NCBI RefSeq assembly: GCF_938039205.1
Contig: NZ_CALHVM010000005.1
Span: 1-64,000 of the forward strand
From: an uncultured Campylobacter sp.
GTDB taxonomy: Bacteria; Campylobacterota; Campylobacteria; Campylobacterales; Campylobacteraceae
Reading direction: 5' to 3'
DNA length: 64,000 nucleotides
Shown: positions 29,541-37,942 of the stretch, in pieces
How the letters are laid out: the number at the start of each line of letters is the position of its first letter
How positions within the stretch are numbered: position 1 is the first letter of the stretch
Notes under the pieces: model-generated
Databases searched by the model: none
What the model saw: only the letters and a program-made list of their open reading frames with translations
What the model was told of the DNA's origin: nothing
Position numbers and translations under genes: made by a program

Positions 29541-30113
29541 ATGAATATTGAGCTTTCAAATACGGCAAATTTACCCTCTCGTTTCGGGATATTTGAGATA
29601 AAGGCATTTAAGGAGGGTGAGAAGGAGCATTTGGCGATATATAAAAAACCTTTCGGCGAGGTCGTAAACGTCCGCATCCACTCCGAGTGCCTAACGGGCG
29701 ATGCGATCGGTAGCCTAAAATGCGACTGCCGCGACCAGCTAGAAGCCAGCCTAAAATACATCGAGGAGCACGGCGGCATGGTGATTTATCTGCGCCAAGA
29801 GGGGCGAAATATCGGCCTACTAAACAAAGTAAACGCCTACCACCTGCAAGACCAGGGCCTTGACACCATCGAGGCAAATCACCAGCTAGGCTTTAAGGCC
29901 GACGAGCGCACGTATGAGATCGTGGATTTTATCTTAAAGCACTTCGGCATCGAAAAAATAAATTTGCTAACCAATAACCCAAAAAAACTGTCCGGGCTAA
30001 AATGCGTACAAATCGTCTCTCGCGTGCCGATCGTCATACATGCGAACAAATTTAATGAAAACTACCTGCGCGTGAAAAAAGAGCAGATGGGGCACATGCT
30101 AGATGAAAATTGA
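29541..30113 (+). CDS. ribA: GTP cyclohydrolase II
   Basis: A 190-residue enzyme for the first step of riboflavin synthesis. The zinc ligands lie in HSECLTGDAIGSLKCDC (about 51-67) and the catalytic RQEGRNIGL motif is near 94. It is the stand-alone RibA without a RibB domain. The 3' end overlaps rsmG by 11 nt, so the two are translationally coupled. Confidence 0.96.
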   Translation: MNIELSNTANLPSRFGIFEIKAFKEGEKEHLAIYKKPFGEVVNVRIHSECLTGDAIGSLKCDCRDQLEASLKYIEEHGGMVIYLRQEGRNIGLLNKVNAYHLQDQGLDTIEANHQLGFKADERTYEIVDFILKHFGIEKINLLTNNPKKLSGLKCVQIVSRVPIVIHANKFNENYLRVKKEQMGHMLDEN

Positions 30114-30660
30114 CCTGCCGCGAGATTTTAGCGCGCAAACGGCGAAATTTAGCGAGATTTTGGCTAAATTTAACCGCGTGCACAGCCTAACTAACTACAA
30201 AAAATTAAACGAGCAGATCGCCGATAGCATAGCTCCGCTTGAAATTTTCCCGCAAATTTTGGACGCTAAAACGGCGATCGATGTGGGTAGCGGAGCGGGT
30301 TTCCCCGCGATATTTCTCGCGATGATTTTAAGGGAGTGTGAGTGGCATCTCTTTGAGCCTAGTCCGAAAAAATCGGCGTTTCTAAGCTACGTCAAAGCCG
30401 AGCTAAATTTAACCAACGTGCACGTAAAATCTTGCAAGATTGAGGACGGCGAGCTGTTTGCGGCGCAGCTAATCACGAGCCGCGCGCTGATGAAAACGAA
30501 AGATCTTTTGCAAATTTGCGACGGTTTTTTTGACGCGCAAACTCAAATTTTACTTTACAAAGGAAGCAGTGTACAAAGCGAGCTAGAGGGGCTCAAAGCT
30601 CAAATTTACGGGCGCGGCAACCGAAATTACGTATTTATAAAGGGCGGCGATGTTATTTAA
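30103..30660 (+). CDS. rsmG: 16S rRNA (guanine527-N7)-methyltransferase
   Basis: A 185-residue RsmG/GidB methyltransferase. The SAM site AIDVGSGAGFPAIFLA is near residues 62-77 and the substrate region HLFEPSPKKSAFL near 91. TSRALM near 127 replaces the usual SRA motif context. Its loss gives low-level streptomycin resistance in other bacteria. It overlaps both neighbours by 11 nt. Confidence 0.93.
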   Translation: MKIDLPRDFSAQTAKFSEILAKFNRVHSLTNYKKLNEQIADSIAPLEIFPQILDAKTAIDVGSGAGFPAIFLAMILRECEWHLFEPSPKKSAFLSYVKAELNLTNVHVKSCKIEDGELFAAQLITSRALMKTKDLLQICDGFFDAQTQILLYKGSSVQSELEGLKAQIYGRGNRNYVFIKGGDVI

Positions 30661-30874
30661 AATTTTGGCTTTTTTTGCGGTTTTAATCGCGATTTATTTG
30701 ATATTTTTTAAAACCCGCGTCAAAAGAGGCGTAAAAGGCGGCGCAAAAAAAGAGGATAAAGAGGCCCAAAATTTCGTCGAATGCAAAAAATGCGGCACCT
30801 TCATAGAGGCCAAAGACGCCGTAATAAGCGGCGGCGGTTATGTCTGCGAGGACTGTATAAAGGATAAAAAATGA
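30650..30874 (+). CDS. PP0621-like small membrane protein with zinc-ribbon motif
   Basis: A 74-residue protein with one N-terminal membrane helix (residues 2-19), a basic linker, and a cytoplasmic C-x2-C...C-x2-C motif (ECKKCGTF, YVCEDCIK). The layout matches the PP0621 family. Function is unknown. It is embedded in the ribA-rsmG operon with an overlap on both sides. Confidence 0.75.
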   Translation: MLFKILAFFAVLIAIYLIFFKTRVKRGVKGGAKKEDKEAQNFVECKKCGTFIEAKDAVISGGGYVCEDCIKDKK

Positions 30875-31248
30875 AACTAATCGGCCACGAGCTAGTGCCG
30901 TACGAGCCGCTGTTTTGGCGAGAAAATGCCCAGCAGATAGAAGCGGGCAAGCAAAATTTGTTTAAATTTGACGCAGCCGCGATAAAGCGCGCGCAGGAGC
31001 TCGGCGCCCAGTTTTGCGTCGAGACGGAAAATCTAAACGAAATCATCGTCGCAAACGCGGCCGGAGCGAAATTTATCGTCGTGCCCCGCGAGCTTGCCGG
31101 CAAAGCGGCAAAACTGGCGCAGGATTATCTATTTGACGCTCAAATTTGCGTTATCATAGAGAGCCAAAACGAGCTAGCCGAGCTTAGCGAGACTGGCGCG
31201 GACGCCGCGATACTTAAAAACGCCGTAATAGGCAAGGATAAACGGTGA
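30871..31248 (+). CDS. Conserved Campylobacter protein of unknown function
   Basis: A 125-residue soluble protein. The repeated pattern (FCVETENLNEIIVANAAGAK, FIVVPRELAGKAAKLAQDY, QICVIIESQNELAEL, TGADAAILK) reads as alternating beta strands and helices, like a degenerate TIM-barrel half or Rossmann-type fold. No catalytic motif was recognised. It overlaps the gene before it by 4 nt (ATGA) and the gene after it by 4 nt (GTGA), so it belongs to the ribA-rsmG operon. Confidence 0.75.
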   Translation: MKLIGHELVPYEPLFWRENAQQIEAGKQNLFKFDAAAIKRAQELGAQFCVETENLNEIIVANAAGAKFIVVPRELAGKAAKLAQDYLFDAQICVIIESQNELAELSETGADAAILKNAVIGKDKR

Positions 31249-31580
31249 TAAAATTTCCGCCGTTATATCTGAAATTTTTAGAAAATATCGATGTCGAGGA
31301 GTGCGTAGACGTTTTTAACGAAGCGGGAGCGGGTGCGTATCTATACGGGCGTGCGGCTCTAGCCGAGCGAAACGAAACGTACGAAGTGGCGCTTTACGAG
31401 CCCGGTTTTTATATGATAGGCCAAGACGGCGACCTGGGATTTTTTATAAAATTAAACTCGGACGACGCTATTTATTTTAACGATCTAGGCACGCTGGGCT
31501 CGGCTCCGATGCGCATAGCGGAGAAAGATATTTTCGCCCTCATAGAAAAGATAAAAGAGGGCGGCGAGATATTTTTGTAA
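31245..31580 (+). CDS. Hypothetical protein, SUKH/SMI1-like features possible
   Basis: A 111-residue protein with a GTG start overlapping the gene upstream. Segments such as YLKFLENIDVEECVDVFNEA, GFYMIGQDGDLGFFIKLNSD and DAIYFNDLGTLG recall the SMI1/KNR4 (SUKH) fold, where a small protein ends with glycine-rich strands describing a stored status. This resemblance is weak and by eye. It is the last gene before htpX, 23 nt away. Confidence 0.6.
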   Translation: MIKFPPLYLKFLENIDVEECVDVFNEAGAGAYLYGRAALAERNETYEVALYEPGFYMIGQDGDLGFFIKLNSDDAIYFNDLGTLGSAPMRIAEKDIFALIEKIKEGGEIFL

Positions 31581-31603
31581 AATTTTACGAGTAAAGGAAA
31601 CAA

Positions 31604-32479
31604 ATGGAACTTTTTAAAACCGCATTTTTGATGACGGTGCTGATGTTGCTTTTCGTAGCGGTCGGCGGCGCGATAGGCGGCACGAGCGGTATGATGATCG
31701 CATTTTTAGTTGCGCTTGGGATGAATTTCTTTTCATATTTTTTCTCGGACACACTCGTGCTCAAGCACTACCGAGCCGTACCCATGGACGAGGCGCACGC
31801 GACGGGGCTTTATCAGATTGTACGCGAGCTTTGCGCGAAGGCAAATTTGCCGATGCCAAAGATCTACATCATCCCAGAAGCCGTACCAAACGCATTTGCC
31901 ACAGGTCGCAACCCTAGCCACGCCGCGGTAGCCGTGACCGAGGGCCTGCTAAATATACTAAACAAAGACGAGATCGAGGGCGTGCTAGCTCACGAGCTAA
32001 GCCACGTGCGCCACTACGACATCCTAACGGGCTCTATCGCGGCGGTTTTTGCTGGAGCGATCGCGATACTGGCAAATTTCGCGCAGTTTGGAGCAGCAAA
32101 CCGTCAAGGCAAGCAAAATCCGCTAATGTTAATCGCCCTAGCCGTCATCATGCCGCTAGCAGCCACGATCATACGCATGGCGATCTCGCGGGCGCGGGAG
32201 TTTGAGGCCGACAGGGGTGCTGCGATGATAACGGGCAAGCCCCAGCACCTAGCCGGCGCGCTGCGCAAGCTCGAGGACTACGCGCGCGGACACGTGATGG
32301 CAAACGCCGACGAACAAAGCGCGCATATGTTTATCGTTAATCCCTTTAGCGGCGCAAAAAGCGCTCTGGGCTCGCTATTTCGTACGCACCCGAGCACCCA
32401 AGATCGCATCGCCGCGCTAGAAAATTTACGCTCGCAACTAGATGGCGAAAACGGCGTGAAAGAGTATTTTAGAAAGTAA
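31604..32479 (+). CDS. htpX: Zinc metalloprotease HtpX
   Basis: A 291-residue membrane protease of the M48 family for quality control of inner-membrane proteins. Two N-terminal membrane helices (about 5-45) precede the zinc motif HELSH at about 129-133; further helices lie near 145-200 and the third ligand in AREFEADRGAA near 200. An AAAGGA site precedes the ATG. It ends the ribA-to-htpX run of plus-strand genes. Confidence 0.94.
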   Translation: MELFKTAFLMTVLMLLFVAVGGAIGGTSGMMIAFLVALGMNFFSYFFSDTLVLKHYRAVPMDEAHATGLYQIVRELCAKANLPMPKIYIIPEAVPNAFATGRNPSHAAVAVTEGLLNILNKDEIEGVLAHELSHVRHYDILTGSIAAVFAGAIAILANFAQFGAANRQGKQNPLMLIALAVIMPLAATIIRMAISRAREFEADRGAAMITGKPQHLAGALRKLEDYARGHVMANADEQSAHMFIVNPFSGAKSALGSLFRTHPSTQDRIAALENLRSQLDGENGVKEYFRK

Positions 32480-32623
32480 ATTTGACGGCAAATTTAAGCC
32501 CTCGTTTTGCCGGCAAATTTAAGCGAAATGGCTTGAGCGTTAAATTTAACGCTAAATTTAACCCTGCGTCGCGTCAAATTTAGCCGTACGCGTCAAAATA
32601 AAAATTTATCAAAAAGGCAAAAT
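32480..32623. repeat. AAATTT-rich spacer with a perfect 18-bp palindrome
   Basis: The gap between htpX and the epimerase gene holds at least seven copies of AAATTT, often as CAAATTT or TAAATTTAA. At 32536-32553 AGCGTTAAATTTAACGCT is a perfect palindrome. No coding potential was seen. Confidence 0.7.
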
Positions 32624-33460
32624 ATGAAAATAGCCGTAAACGGCACGAGCGGATTTATCGGCGGCGAGCTTTGCAGATTTTTTAAAGCCCAGGGGCACGA
32701 GGTCGTAGCTATCCCGAGGGCCGCCTACGCCGACAAATACGCGCTCGAAAACCCCATCAGCGGCTGCGATGTGGTTATAAATTTAGCAGGTGTTTCTATC
32801 GCGGCCAGATGGAGCGAGGCCTATAAAAAGCAGCTTCGCGCAAGCAGGATAGAGACTACGCACACGCTAGTTTGCGCTATAAACGAGCTAGAAAATCCGC
32901 CATTTTTCATCAGCGCTTCGGCTATCGGCATCTACGAAAACGGGCTTGATCACGACGAGAGCTCGGTCAAATTTGACCGCGGATTTTTGGGAGAGCTAGC
33001 ATGCGAGTGGGAGAGCGAGGCCGCTAAAGCGCGGACGCAAACGGCGATATTTCGCCTAGGCGTGGTGCTAGGTCGAGGCGGCGCGCTAGCCAAGATGCTG
33101 CCGGCATTTAGGCTCGGTCTTGGCGGCAAGATCGGTAGCGGCGAGCAGGCGTTTTGCTGGATTTGCGTCGCTGATTTGCTAGAGGCATTTAAATTTACCT
33201 TGCAAAACCGCCAAAGCGGCGTTTTTAATCTCGTTTCGCCGACTCCTAGCACAAACGGAGAATTTACTCAAATTTTAGGCGAGGTTTTAGGACGACCGAC
33301 GTTTTTTAAAGTGCCTAAATTTGCGTTAAATTTGATGCTGGGTGAGGGGTCTGTCGTACTGCTTGAGGGTGCGAAAGTCTATCCCAAAGCCTTGATGGAG
33401 AGCGGATTTAGCTTTAAATTTAGCGATCTAAAAGCAGCACTTGAGGATATTTTGAAGTAA
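32624..33460 (+). CDS. TIGR01777-type NAD(P)-dependent epimerase (YfcH/SDR39U1-like)
   Basis: A 278-residue extended short-chain dehydrogenase homologue. The nucleotide-binding GTSGFIGGELCRFF is at residues 4-17. VVINLAGVSIAARWSEAYKK near 47 and SRIETTHTLV near 72 are diagnostic of the TIGR01777 group; FRLGVVLGRGGALAKMLPAF is near 144. The C-terminal DUF1731-type tail is shortened (LGRPTFFKVPKFAL). Substrate is not known for this group. Confidence 0.88.
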   Translation: MKIAVNGTSGFIGGELCRFFKAQGHEVVAIPRAAYADKYALENPISGCDVVINLAGVSIAARWSEAYKKQLRASRIETTHTLVCAINELENPPFFISASAIGIYENGLDHDESSVKFDRGFLGELACEWESEAAKARTQTAIFRLGVVLGRGGALAKMLPAFRLGLGGKIGSGEQAFCWICVADLLEAFKFTLQNRQSGVFNLVSPTPSTNGEFTQILGEVLGRPTFFKVPKFALNLMLGEGSVVLLEGAKVYPKALMESGFSFKFSDLKAALEDILK

Positions 33461-33966
33461 ATTTAAATAATTTTGCCTGCTTAGCCAAATGCTCCGCTTC
33501 GGTTTTTGCAAAATGCGGCTCGCGCCAACACAGCGTAAATTTGACGCCGCTACGAAAATTTAGCTGCATAGAATCTCGTCCGATTTTATCGCAAATCCAA
33601 ATTAAAAACGCCGGCGTAGAGGCATAAAAGCAAATACGGTAGCACCTTAAAACATAAAATGCTTTGCCCGCTAATATAGCAGGCTATAAATCGGTAAGCA
33701 AAATTTAGCGAACCTGACGCTTAGGCAAAATTAGCACGATCCGCCCAAGAAAAAAAGCGATAAATTTTTTGACCGCCAAACGATGTCTCAAATTTACAAA
33801 ACCGCGAGCCGATATTAGGCAAAATTCGGAGTAAATTTGAATCAGACGGCAAATTTACGTTTTTGAAGATAGCAGACTAAGCTCATAAATTTGGAAAGCT
33901 AACTTTTGCCGCTAGTTCTGCGTGCAGGGTTTGCTACCTGCGAGCTCAAGCGGACTGCGAGAAGTT
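33461..33966. other. 506-nt spacer between convergent genes, possibly decayed
   Basis: No confident gene. On the minus strand a frame of about 75 codons without a start at its head runs from about 33690 to 33437 into the epimerase 3' end (it contains SMQLNFRSGVKFTLCWRE) and could be a remnant, but no ribosome-binding site or family was recognised. Several AAATTT words are present. Confidence 0.4.
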
Positions 33967-34971
33967 TTACTCAAACCGCCTCGAGATGCTAGGCGAAAGC
34001 TTAGTCAAAACATCATAACTGATCGTGCCGAAAAAATCCGCCCAAACGCGCGCATCGTCAAATACGCAAATTTTATCGCCGACGTATTCGCAGCAAAAGC
34101 TATCCATCGACATTTTGCCAAGCAGTCGCTGTCCGCCGGCCGTGCATAGCTCGCCCTCGCCCGTATAGCGTAGCAGTCCGTCGCCGTAGCCTAGGTCGTA
34201 AACGGCGATTTGCATATCCTCGCTCGCGCAAAATTTAGCGCCGTAGCCCGCGCATTGCCCTTTTTTTAGTACTCTACCGCTAACTTTATGTGCCCAAAGC
34301 GATGCCACGCGCCTTAGCTCCAAACTCTCGTCAAACTGCGCGTATCCGTAGGCTGCAATACCCACGCGCACGCACTCGTCCGCTAGTTCGCCGAAGCGCT
34401 CTGTCGCAGCTGAGTTGTGCGAGTGAAAGGTCAAATTCGAACCGCCGCAAATTTCGCGCACTACGGCTTTTGCCGCGGCGAAATTTTGCCTCTGCACAAA
34501 ATAATCGCTACTAAGCTCCTCAGAACTTCTAAAATGCGTAAATGCACCGCAAATTTGCAGTCCGTGCGCCAAAGCCTCCTCGCACGCCGCCCGCACCTCA
34601 TCTATCGCCACGCCGTTTCGGTGCATGAGCGTATCGACGGCGATATGCACGCGCGCACTTTGTTTAAATTTAGCAATCAGAGAAATGTCGTTTATAGCGT
34701 AGATAAATCGCTCGCTCTCGCCTCCGTGCGGGATGTGCGAAAGGATGAGGATGTGCTCGAAAAAGGGCTCCAGCTCGCGCGCCTCGGCCTCGTTTTTGAC
34801 CGCGCAAAATTTGATACCATAGCTCGCCGCCTCACGCCCCACAAGCGCCGCTCCGTGACCGTAGGCATTGTCTTTTAGCACCAAAATCACGCGATCTTTG
34901 CCGCCGGCTTTGGCGCAAATTTTGGTTAGATTATGGATGTAGGCGGATCTGCTTAAAACGAGTTCAGACAT
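33967..34971 (-). CDS. alr: Alanine racemase
   Basis: A 334-residue PLP enzyme giving D-alanine for peptidoglycan. The PLP lysine is in VILVLKDNAYGHGA (about residues 28-41); the glycine-rich phosphate region RVGIAAYGY is near 215; the second catalytic tyrosine region is CAGYGAKF near 240; MSMDSF is near 288. The start overlaps the end of the small gene upstream by 8 nt. The position beside pgp2 groups two cell-wall genes. Confidence 0.94.
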   Translation of the reverse strand: MSELVLSRSAYIHNLTKICAKAGGKDRVILVLKDNAYGHGAALVGREAASYGIKFCAVKNEAEARELEPFFEHILILSHIPHGGESERFIYAINDISLIAKFKQSARVHIAVDTLMHRNGVAIDEVRAACEEALAHGLQICGAFTHFRSSEELSSDYFVQRQNFAAAKAVVREICGGSNLTFHSHNSAATERFGELADECVRVGIAAYGYAQFDESLELRRVASLWAHKVSGRVLKKGQCAGYGAKFCASEDMQIAVYDLGYGDGLLRYTGEGELCTAGGQRLLGKMSMDSFCCEYVGDKICVFDDARVWADFFGTISYDVLTKLSPSISRRFE

Positions 34972-35206
34972 TGAAATTTACGCCAAACGCCTCATAAACA
35001 TTAGGAAGCAGCTTTCTAATACTATAATCGTAAGAGTAAAATTTGGCGTAAAGCGCCTTTAGATCGGCCTCTTTAACCGCCGCAAAGTCAAACACGTCCG
35101 TACCCGCAACCTTTGGCACTTGGCGGTCTAGCTCGGCAAAAAACTCGCCCCTCGCCTTTAAAATTTCCTCGATTTGAGCCTTTACTATTTCGCTTTTTTC
35201 TTGCAT
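34964..35206 (-). CDS. Small conserved protein between pgp2 and alr
   Basis: An 80-residue, mostly helical, acidic protein without membrane segment (IVKAQIEEILKARGEFFAEL, VKEADLKALYAKFYSYDYSI). Its ATG directly follows the pgp2 stop, with GGAGAAG inside the end of pgp2 as ribosome-binding site, and it overlaps alr. It is therefore part of a pgp2-x-alr operon. No family was recognised. Confidence 0.75.
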   Translation of the reverse strand: MQEKSEIVKAQIEEILKARGEFFAELDRQVPKVAGTDVFDFAAVKEADLKALYAKFYSYDYSIRKLLPNVYEAFGVNFNV

Positions 35207-36142
35207 TTACTTCTCCGTTAAGATTTTAAATTTATCTTTATCTAGCCGCACATAGAGCTCTTTTTGCCCCTTAAATTCATGGCTGGGCGCAGCATAATCC
35301 TCGTCAAAAACCACTCTAAAAAGATTTTGCCCTTTGATGTTTGGATACGGCGTCACGCTAAAATTTGAAGCTTTTATGCTCTTTTTTTCGTTTAGCGCGA
35401 AAATTCTCTTTTTATTTTCGGCAAATTTAGCCCTCGTTAGCGCGTTTTTACCCTCTATCTTTACAAATTCGTCCGCGTAAAAGCCGAGGTAAATTTTAGT
35501 CTCGTTATCTCGCCACGCCTGCAACCACTCGTGCAGATGCGCCAGAACGCGCGCTACGTCGTCTTTACTAGCGTCCACCTTTTGGCTTTCGCTGATTATC
35601 ACGACGCCCTCGCTACCGATCAGTTTGCCGAATTCCACCAGCGCGTCGTTGTTAAACGCCACGCAGCCGCGCGTTTTTACTTCATCGTCACGTTTGCCTT
35701 TCATCGGCAGGCCGTGTATCCAGATGCCTCCGCCCGTTTTTTGCGCAGCCTTATCGTGGGCGTTTGGGTACGATAACGACATAGCAAGCGGCCCGTAAAA
35801 GGGATCGGGCGGCGTAAATTTGTCCGTGATGTCGTAAACCCCGACCGGCGTTTTTAGGTCGCCTTCTTTAAATTTATCCCCGCTTTTGCCAGTTATCACG
35901 CTTTGAGAAAAGATTTGCTCCAGCGCGCCGCCCGCATACTCGAAGCTTTGCAGGGTTTTTTGCGCTTTATTTACGACGATGATTTTGGTTTTAGCCTCGT
36001 AGTAGCCGTATCTGACGTCGGCTGCGCCTAGCTTTTCCAGCCAGTATTTTGTACCCGTCAAATTTGCGTCCGCTAAAGCCTCGGCGAGTAAAATTTGAGA
36101 AAAAAAAGCATAAAAAATAAGTAAGCCGAGTAGTTTTTTCAA
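35207..36142 (-). CDS. pgp2: YkuD-domain LD-carboxypeptidase of the Pgp2 type (cell shape)
   Basis: A 311-residue periplasmic protein with a Sec signal peptide (residues 1-20). The YkuD catalytic motif lies near 141-165: IWIHGLPMKGK then TRGCVAF with the active Cys. A C-terminal NTF2-like domain (AWRDNETKIYLGFYADEF, ending ELYVRLDKDKF) completes the Pgp2 layout known from C. jejuni, where the enzyme trims tetrapeptides to tripeptides and is needed for helical shape. Assignment rests on domain order; an LD-transpeptidase is the alternative. It is divergent from the copper genes. Confidence 0.8.
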   Translation of the reverse strand: MKKLLGLLIFYAFFSQILLAEALADANLTGTKYWLEKLGAADVRYGYYEAKTKIIVVNKAQKTLQSFEYAGGALEQIFSQSVITGKSGDKFKEGDLKTPVGVYDITDKFTPPDPFYGPLAMSLSYPNAHDKAAQKTGGGIWIHGLPMKGKRDDEVKTRGCVAFNNDALVEFGKLIGSEGVVIISESQKVDASKDDVARVLAHLHEWLQAWRDNETKIYLGFYADEFVKIEGKNALTRAKFAENKKRIFALNEKKSIKASNFSVTPYPNIKGQNLFRVVFDEDYAAPSHEFKGQKELYVRLDKDKFKILTEK

Positions 36143-36231
36143 AATTTCCCTAACGTTGAGTATTTTCGTAATAAAGGCCAGAATTATATTACATTTTCTC
36201 TTAAAAATTTTAAAAAGCTTTTATTTTGTGT

Positions 36232-36237
36232 TACAAT
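36232..36237 (+). promoter_or_regulatory. Extended -10 promoter for the copper chaperone genes
   Basis: TGTTACAAT is a TGn-extended -10 box 37 nt before the PCuAC start. AAAGGA follows as the ribosome-binding site. The 131-nt divergent gap also must hold the pgp2 promoter. Confidence 0.55.
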
Positions 36238-36273
36238 AGCGAATATCAAAATTATACGTAAAGGACGCAAAAA

Positions 36274-36753
36274 ATGAAAAGCAAATTTTTAGCTTTACCT
36301 CTAGTAGTCGCCTCTTTGGGCTTTGCAAACGCCGCAGATATCGAGATCGTTGATATCTACGCCAAGGCTACACCTCCCGGCGCAAAAAATACGGCTCTGT
36401 TTTTCGACATCAAAAATAACACAGATAAGCCAGTAAAACTAGTCGGCGCTAGCTCTCCGGCGGCCGCTACGGGCGAGATACATACGCACAAAGAAGTAGA
36501 CGGCATGAAAAAGATGGTGCAAATAGAAAATATCGAGGTGCCTGCGATGGGCGAGGCGAATTTAAAGCCTGGCGGTCTGCACGTAATGCTAATGGACATC
36601 AAAGCTCCGATCAAAGAGGGCGACAAACTAGACGCTACGCTAGAGTTTGACAACGGACAAAAACTCGAAGTAAAAGACATCGTCGCAAAAGCGGTCGTAG
36701 CTAAAAAAGACGGCGAACACGGACACGATCACGGCGGACACCACAAGCATTAA
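36274..36753 (+). CDS. PCuAC-type periplasmic copper(I) chaperone
   Basis: A 159-residue periplasmic protein with a signal peptide (1-20, ending GFANA). The H/M copper motif is spread over GEIHTHKEVDGMKKM (about 69-83) and GGLHVMLMD (about 104-112). The C-terminal tail HGHDHGGHHKH is a further metal-binding extension. PCuAC proteins pass Cu(I) to SCO proteins and Cu-A centres. With SCO1 two genes on and NosZ (Cu-A and Cu-Z) after that, a role in copper supply to NosZ as well as cytochrome oxidase is inferred. Confidence 0.88.
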   Translation: MKSKFLALPLVVASLGFANAADIEIVDIYAKATPPGAKNTALFFDIKNNTDKPVKLVGASSPAAATGEIHTHKEVDGMKKMVQIENIEVPAMGEANLKPGGLHVMLMDIKAPIKEGDKLDATLEFDNGQKLEVKDIVAKAVVAKKDGEHGHDHGGHHKH

Positions 36754-37214
36754 TGAAAAAATTTCTCATTATTTTAGTCCTGTTAATCGGCGTTTTGGGT
36801 GCTTCGGCGTACCTGTTTTTTAAACCGCAAGCACAAGAGGACTTTTTGAGCGCAGAGGACGTGGGGGCAAATTTAACCCCGCTTCCCTGCGATATGAACG
36901 CCGAGCACTCATGCGGCGTAGAGTTTCGCGGCAAGACGGTTAAATTTAGCCTCTCGCCAAAGCCCGTTTACACTATGCAGCCTACGCTAGTGCGCATCGA
37001 GGGGCTAGAAGGGTTTAAAAACCCGAGCCTTGAGATCCACGGCGTAAATATGGACATGGGTGTGATTAAGGCCGAAGTAGAAAAACGCGACAACGCCTAC
37101 ATATCAAACATCGTGCTAAGCGCGTGCCTGATAAACATCATGAGGTACCGTTTCGAGGTGCTAGAAAACGGTAAAAAAAGCGGACTTTATATAGACTTCG
37201 ACTTGCATCAGTAG
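36753..37214 (+). CDS. Membrane-anchored periplasmic protein of unknown function, copper context
   Basis: A 153-residue protein with one N-terminal membrane helix (residues 4-22). It has three Cys (PCDMN, SCGVE, SACLIN) and Met/His-rich stretches (HGVNMDMGV) that could bind copper. It overlaps PCuAC by one nucleotide and is followed by SCO1. The same order is recalled from C. jejuni Cj0909-Cj0911. Function is not known; a third member of a copper relay is inference. Confidence 0.75.
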   Translation: MKKFLIILVLLIGVLGASAYLFFKPQAQEDFLSAEDVGANLTPLPCDMNAEHSCGVEFRGKTVKFSLSPKPVYTMQPTLVRIEGLEGFKNPSLEIHGVNMDMGVIKAEVEKRDNAYISNIVLSACLINIMRYRFEVLENGKKSGLYIDFDLHQ

Positions 37215-37239
37215 ATGCAAATTTCACTTGAAAGGGCGG

Positions 37240-37821
37240 ATGATGAAAAAGCTTCTTATCGTACTTATACTGATTTTAACGGTTCTTGGCGTAGGTTATC
37301 TCGCATTTTATTCAAACAAATACGCCCCTAACGGTCAAAGCGCAAACGTCGCCGAGGGTCTAAAAAATTACGATTTTACCGGCAAGGGCACAAACGGCGC
37401 GGTGAGTCTAAAGAGCTTTGAGGGTAAAAATAAGATTATATACTTTGGCTACACCTCGTGTCCGGACGTCTGCCCCGCGACTTTAGGTATCTTAAGCGGC
37501 GTGTTAAACGAGCTAAAAAGAGACGATATCGTCGTGATTTTCGTCACCCTAGATCCGGAGCGCGACGAACCTAAAAACGTCGATGAGTACGCGAAGTATT
37601 TTTATCCGAATTCTTACGGTATAGTATTAGACGATCTGCCTAAGGTTGCAAAAAGCTACGGCGTGAAGTATCAAAAGGTGCTGCTTGAAAAATCGGTCAT
37701 GGAGTACTCCGTCGCACACAGCTCCTCGCTCTACGTACTAGACAAAAACGGTAAATTCGTCGCCGAGATCTCCAATCTAACGGCGCAAAACATCAAGAAA
37801 ACGCTGGAAAATCTGAAATAA
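37240..37821 (+). CDS. SCO1/SenC-type copper metallochaperone
   Basis: A 193-residue membrane-anchored thioredoxin-fold protein. The N-terminal helix covers residues 3-22. The copper-binding CxxxC is in FGYTSCPDVCPATLG (about 67-81) and the third ligand His in VAHSSSLY near 159. The ATG at 37240 (or 37243) is preferred to an upstream TTG because AAAGGG lies just before it. SCO proteins load or reduce Cu-A sites; NosZ next door carries one. Confidence 0.92.
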   Translation: MMKKLLIVLILILTVLGVGYLAFYSNKYAPNGQSANVAEGLKNYDFTGKGTNGAVSLKSFEGKNKIIYFGYTSCPDVCPATLGILSGVLNELKRDDIVVIFVTLDPERDEPKNVDEYAKYFYPNSYGIVLDDLPKVAKSYGVKYQKVLLEKSVMEYSVAHSSSLYVLDKNGKFVAEISNLTAQNIKKTLENLK

Positions 37822-37849
37822 TAATAGCTTTATTATTTAGTTGTTATGA

Positions 37850-37880
37850 GTGTTACGTTATAACACAGAGATATTTTTTT
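37850..37880 (+). terminator. Stem-loop with T-run after SCO1
   Basis: GTGTTA-CGTTA-TAACAC forms a 6-bp A/T-rich stem and is followed after 7 nt by seven T. It probably ends the copper transcript before the nos promoter. A regulator-binding palindrome is the alternative. Confidence 0.5.
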
Positions 37881-37900
37881 ATGGTCAATTATTACTGATA

Positions 37901-37914
37901 TTGATTTAAATCAA
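37901..37914 (+). promoter_or_regulatory. CRP/FNR-family operator upstream of the nos operon
   Basis: TTGATTTAAATCAA is a perfect match to the FNR consensus TTGAT-N4-ATCAA. Its centre lies 41.5 nt before the start predicted from the -10 box (37937-37942), the position of class II activation. An anaerobic or N2O/NO-responsive CRP/FNR-type activator, such as the Nss proteins of Wolinella, would bind here. Confidence 0.88.
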
Positions 37915-37936
37915 TATACTTTAAGCCTTCCGGTTG

Positions 37937-37942
37937 TATAGT
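37937..37942 (+). promoter_or_regulatory. -10 box of the nos operon promoter
   Basis: TATAGT lies 22 nt after the operator and about 36 nt before the first gene. No -35 is present, as expected for a promoter driven by an activator at -41.5. Confidence 0.7.

Noticed and set aside
32480..32623. CRISPR-like array from repeated AAATTT words
   Set aside because: The repeats are only 6-10 nt long, irregularly spaced and occur throughout the genome segment, also in coding DNA.
33437..33690. Minus-strand gene in the spacer between epimerase and alr
   Set aside because: No start codon at the head of the frame, weak ribosome-binding site at the only inner ATG, no recognised family, and overlap with the epimerase 3' end.
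37850..37866. Second nos operator (GTGTTA-N5-TAACAC)
   Set aside because: It is followed by a T-run and lies about 90 nt before the predicted start, so a terminator of the copper genes is more likely; not excluded.
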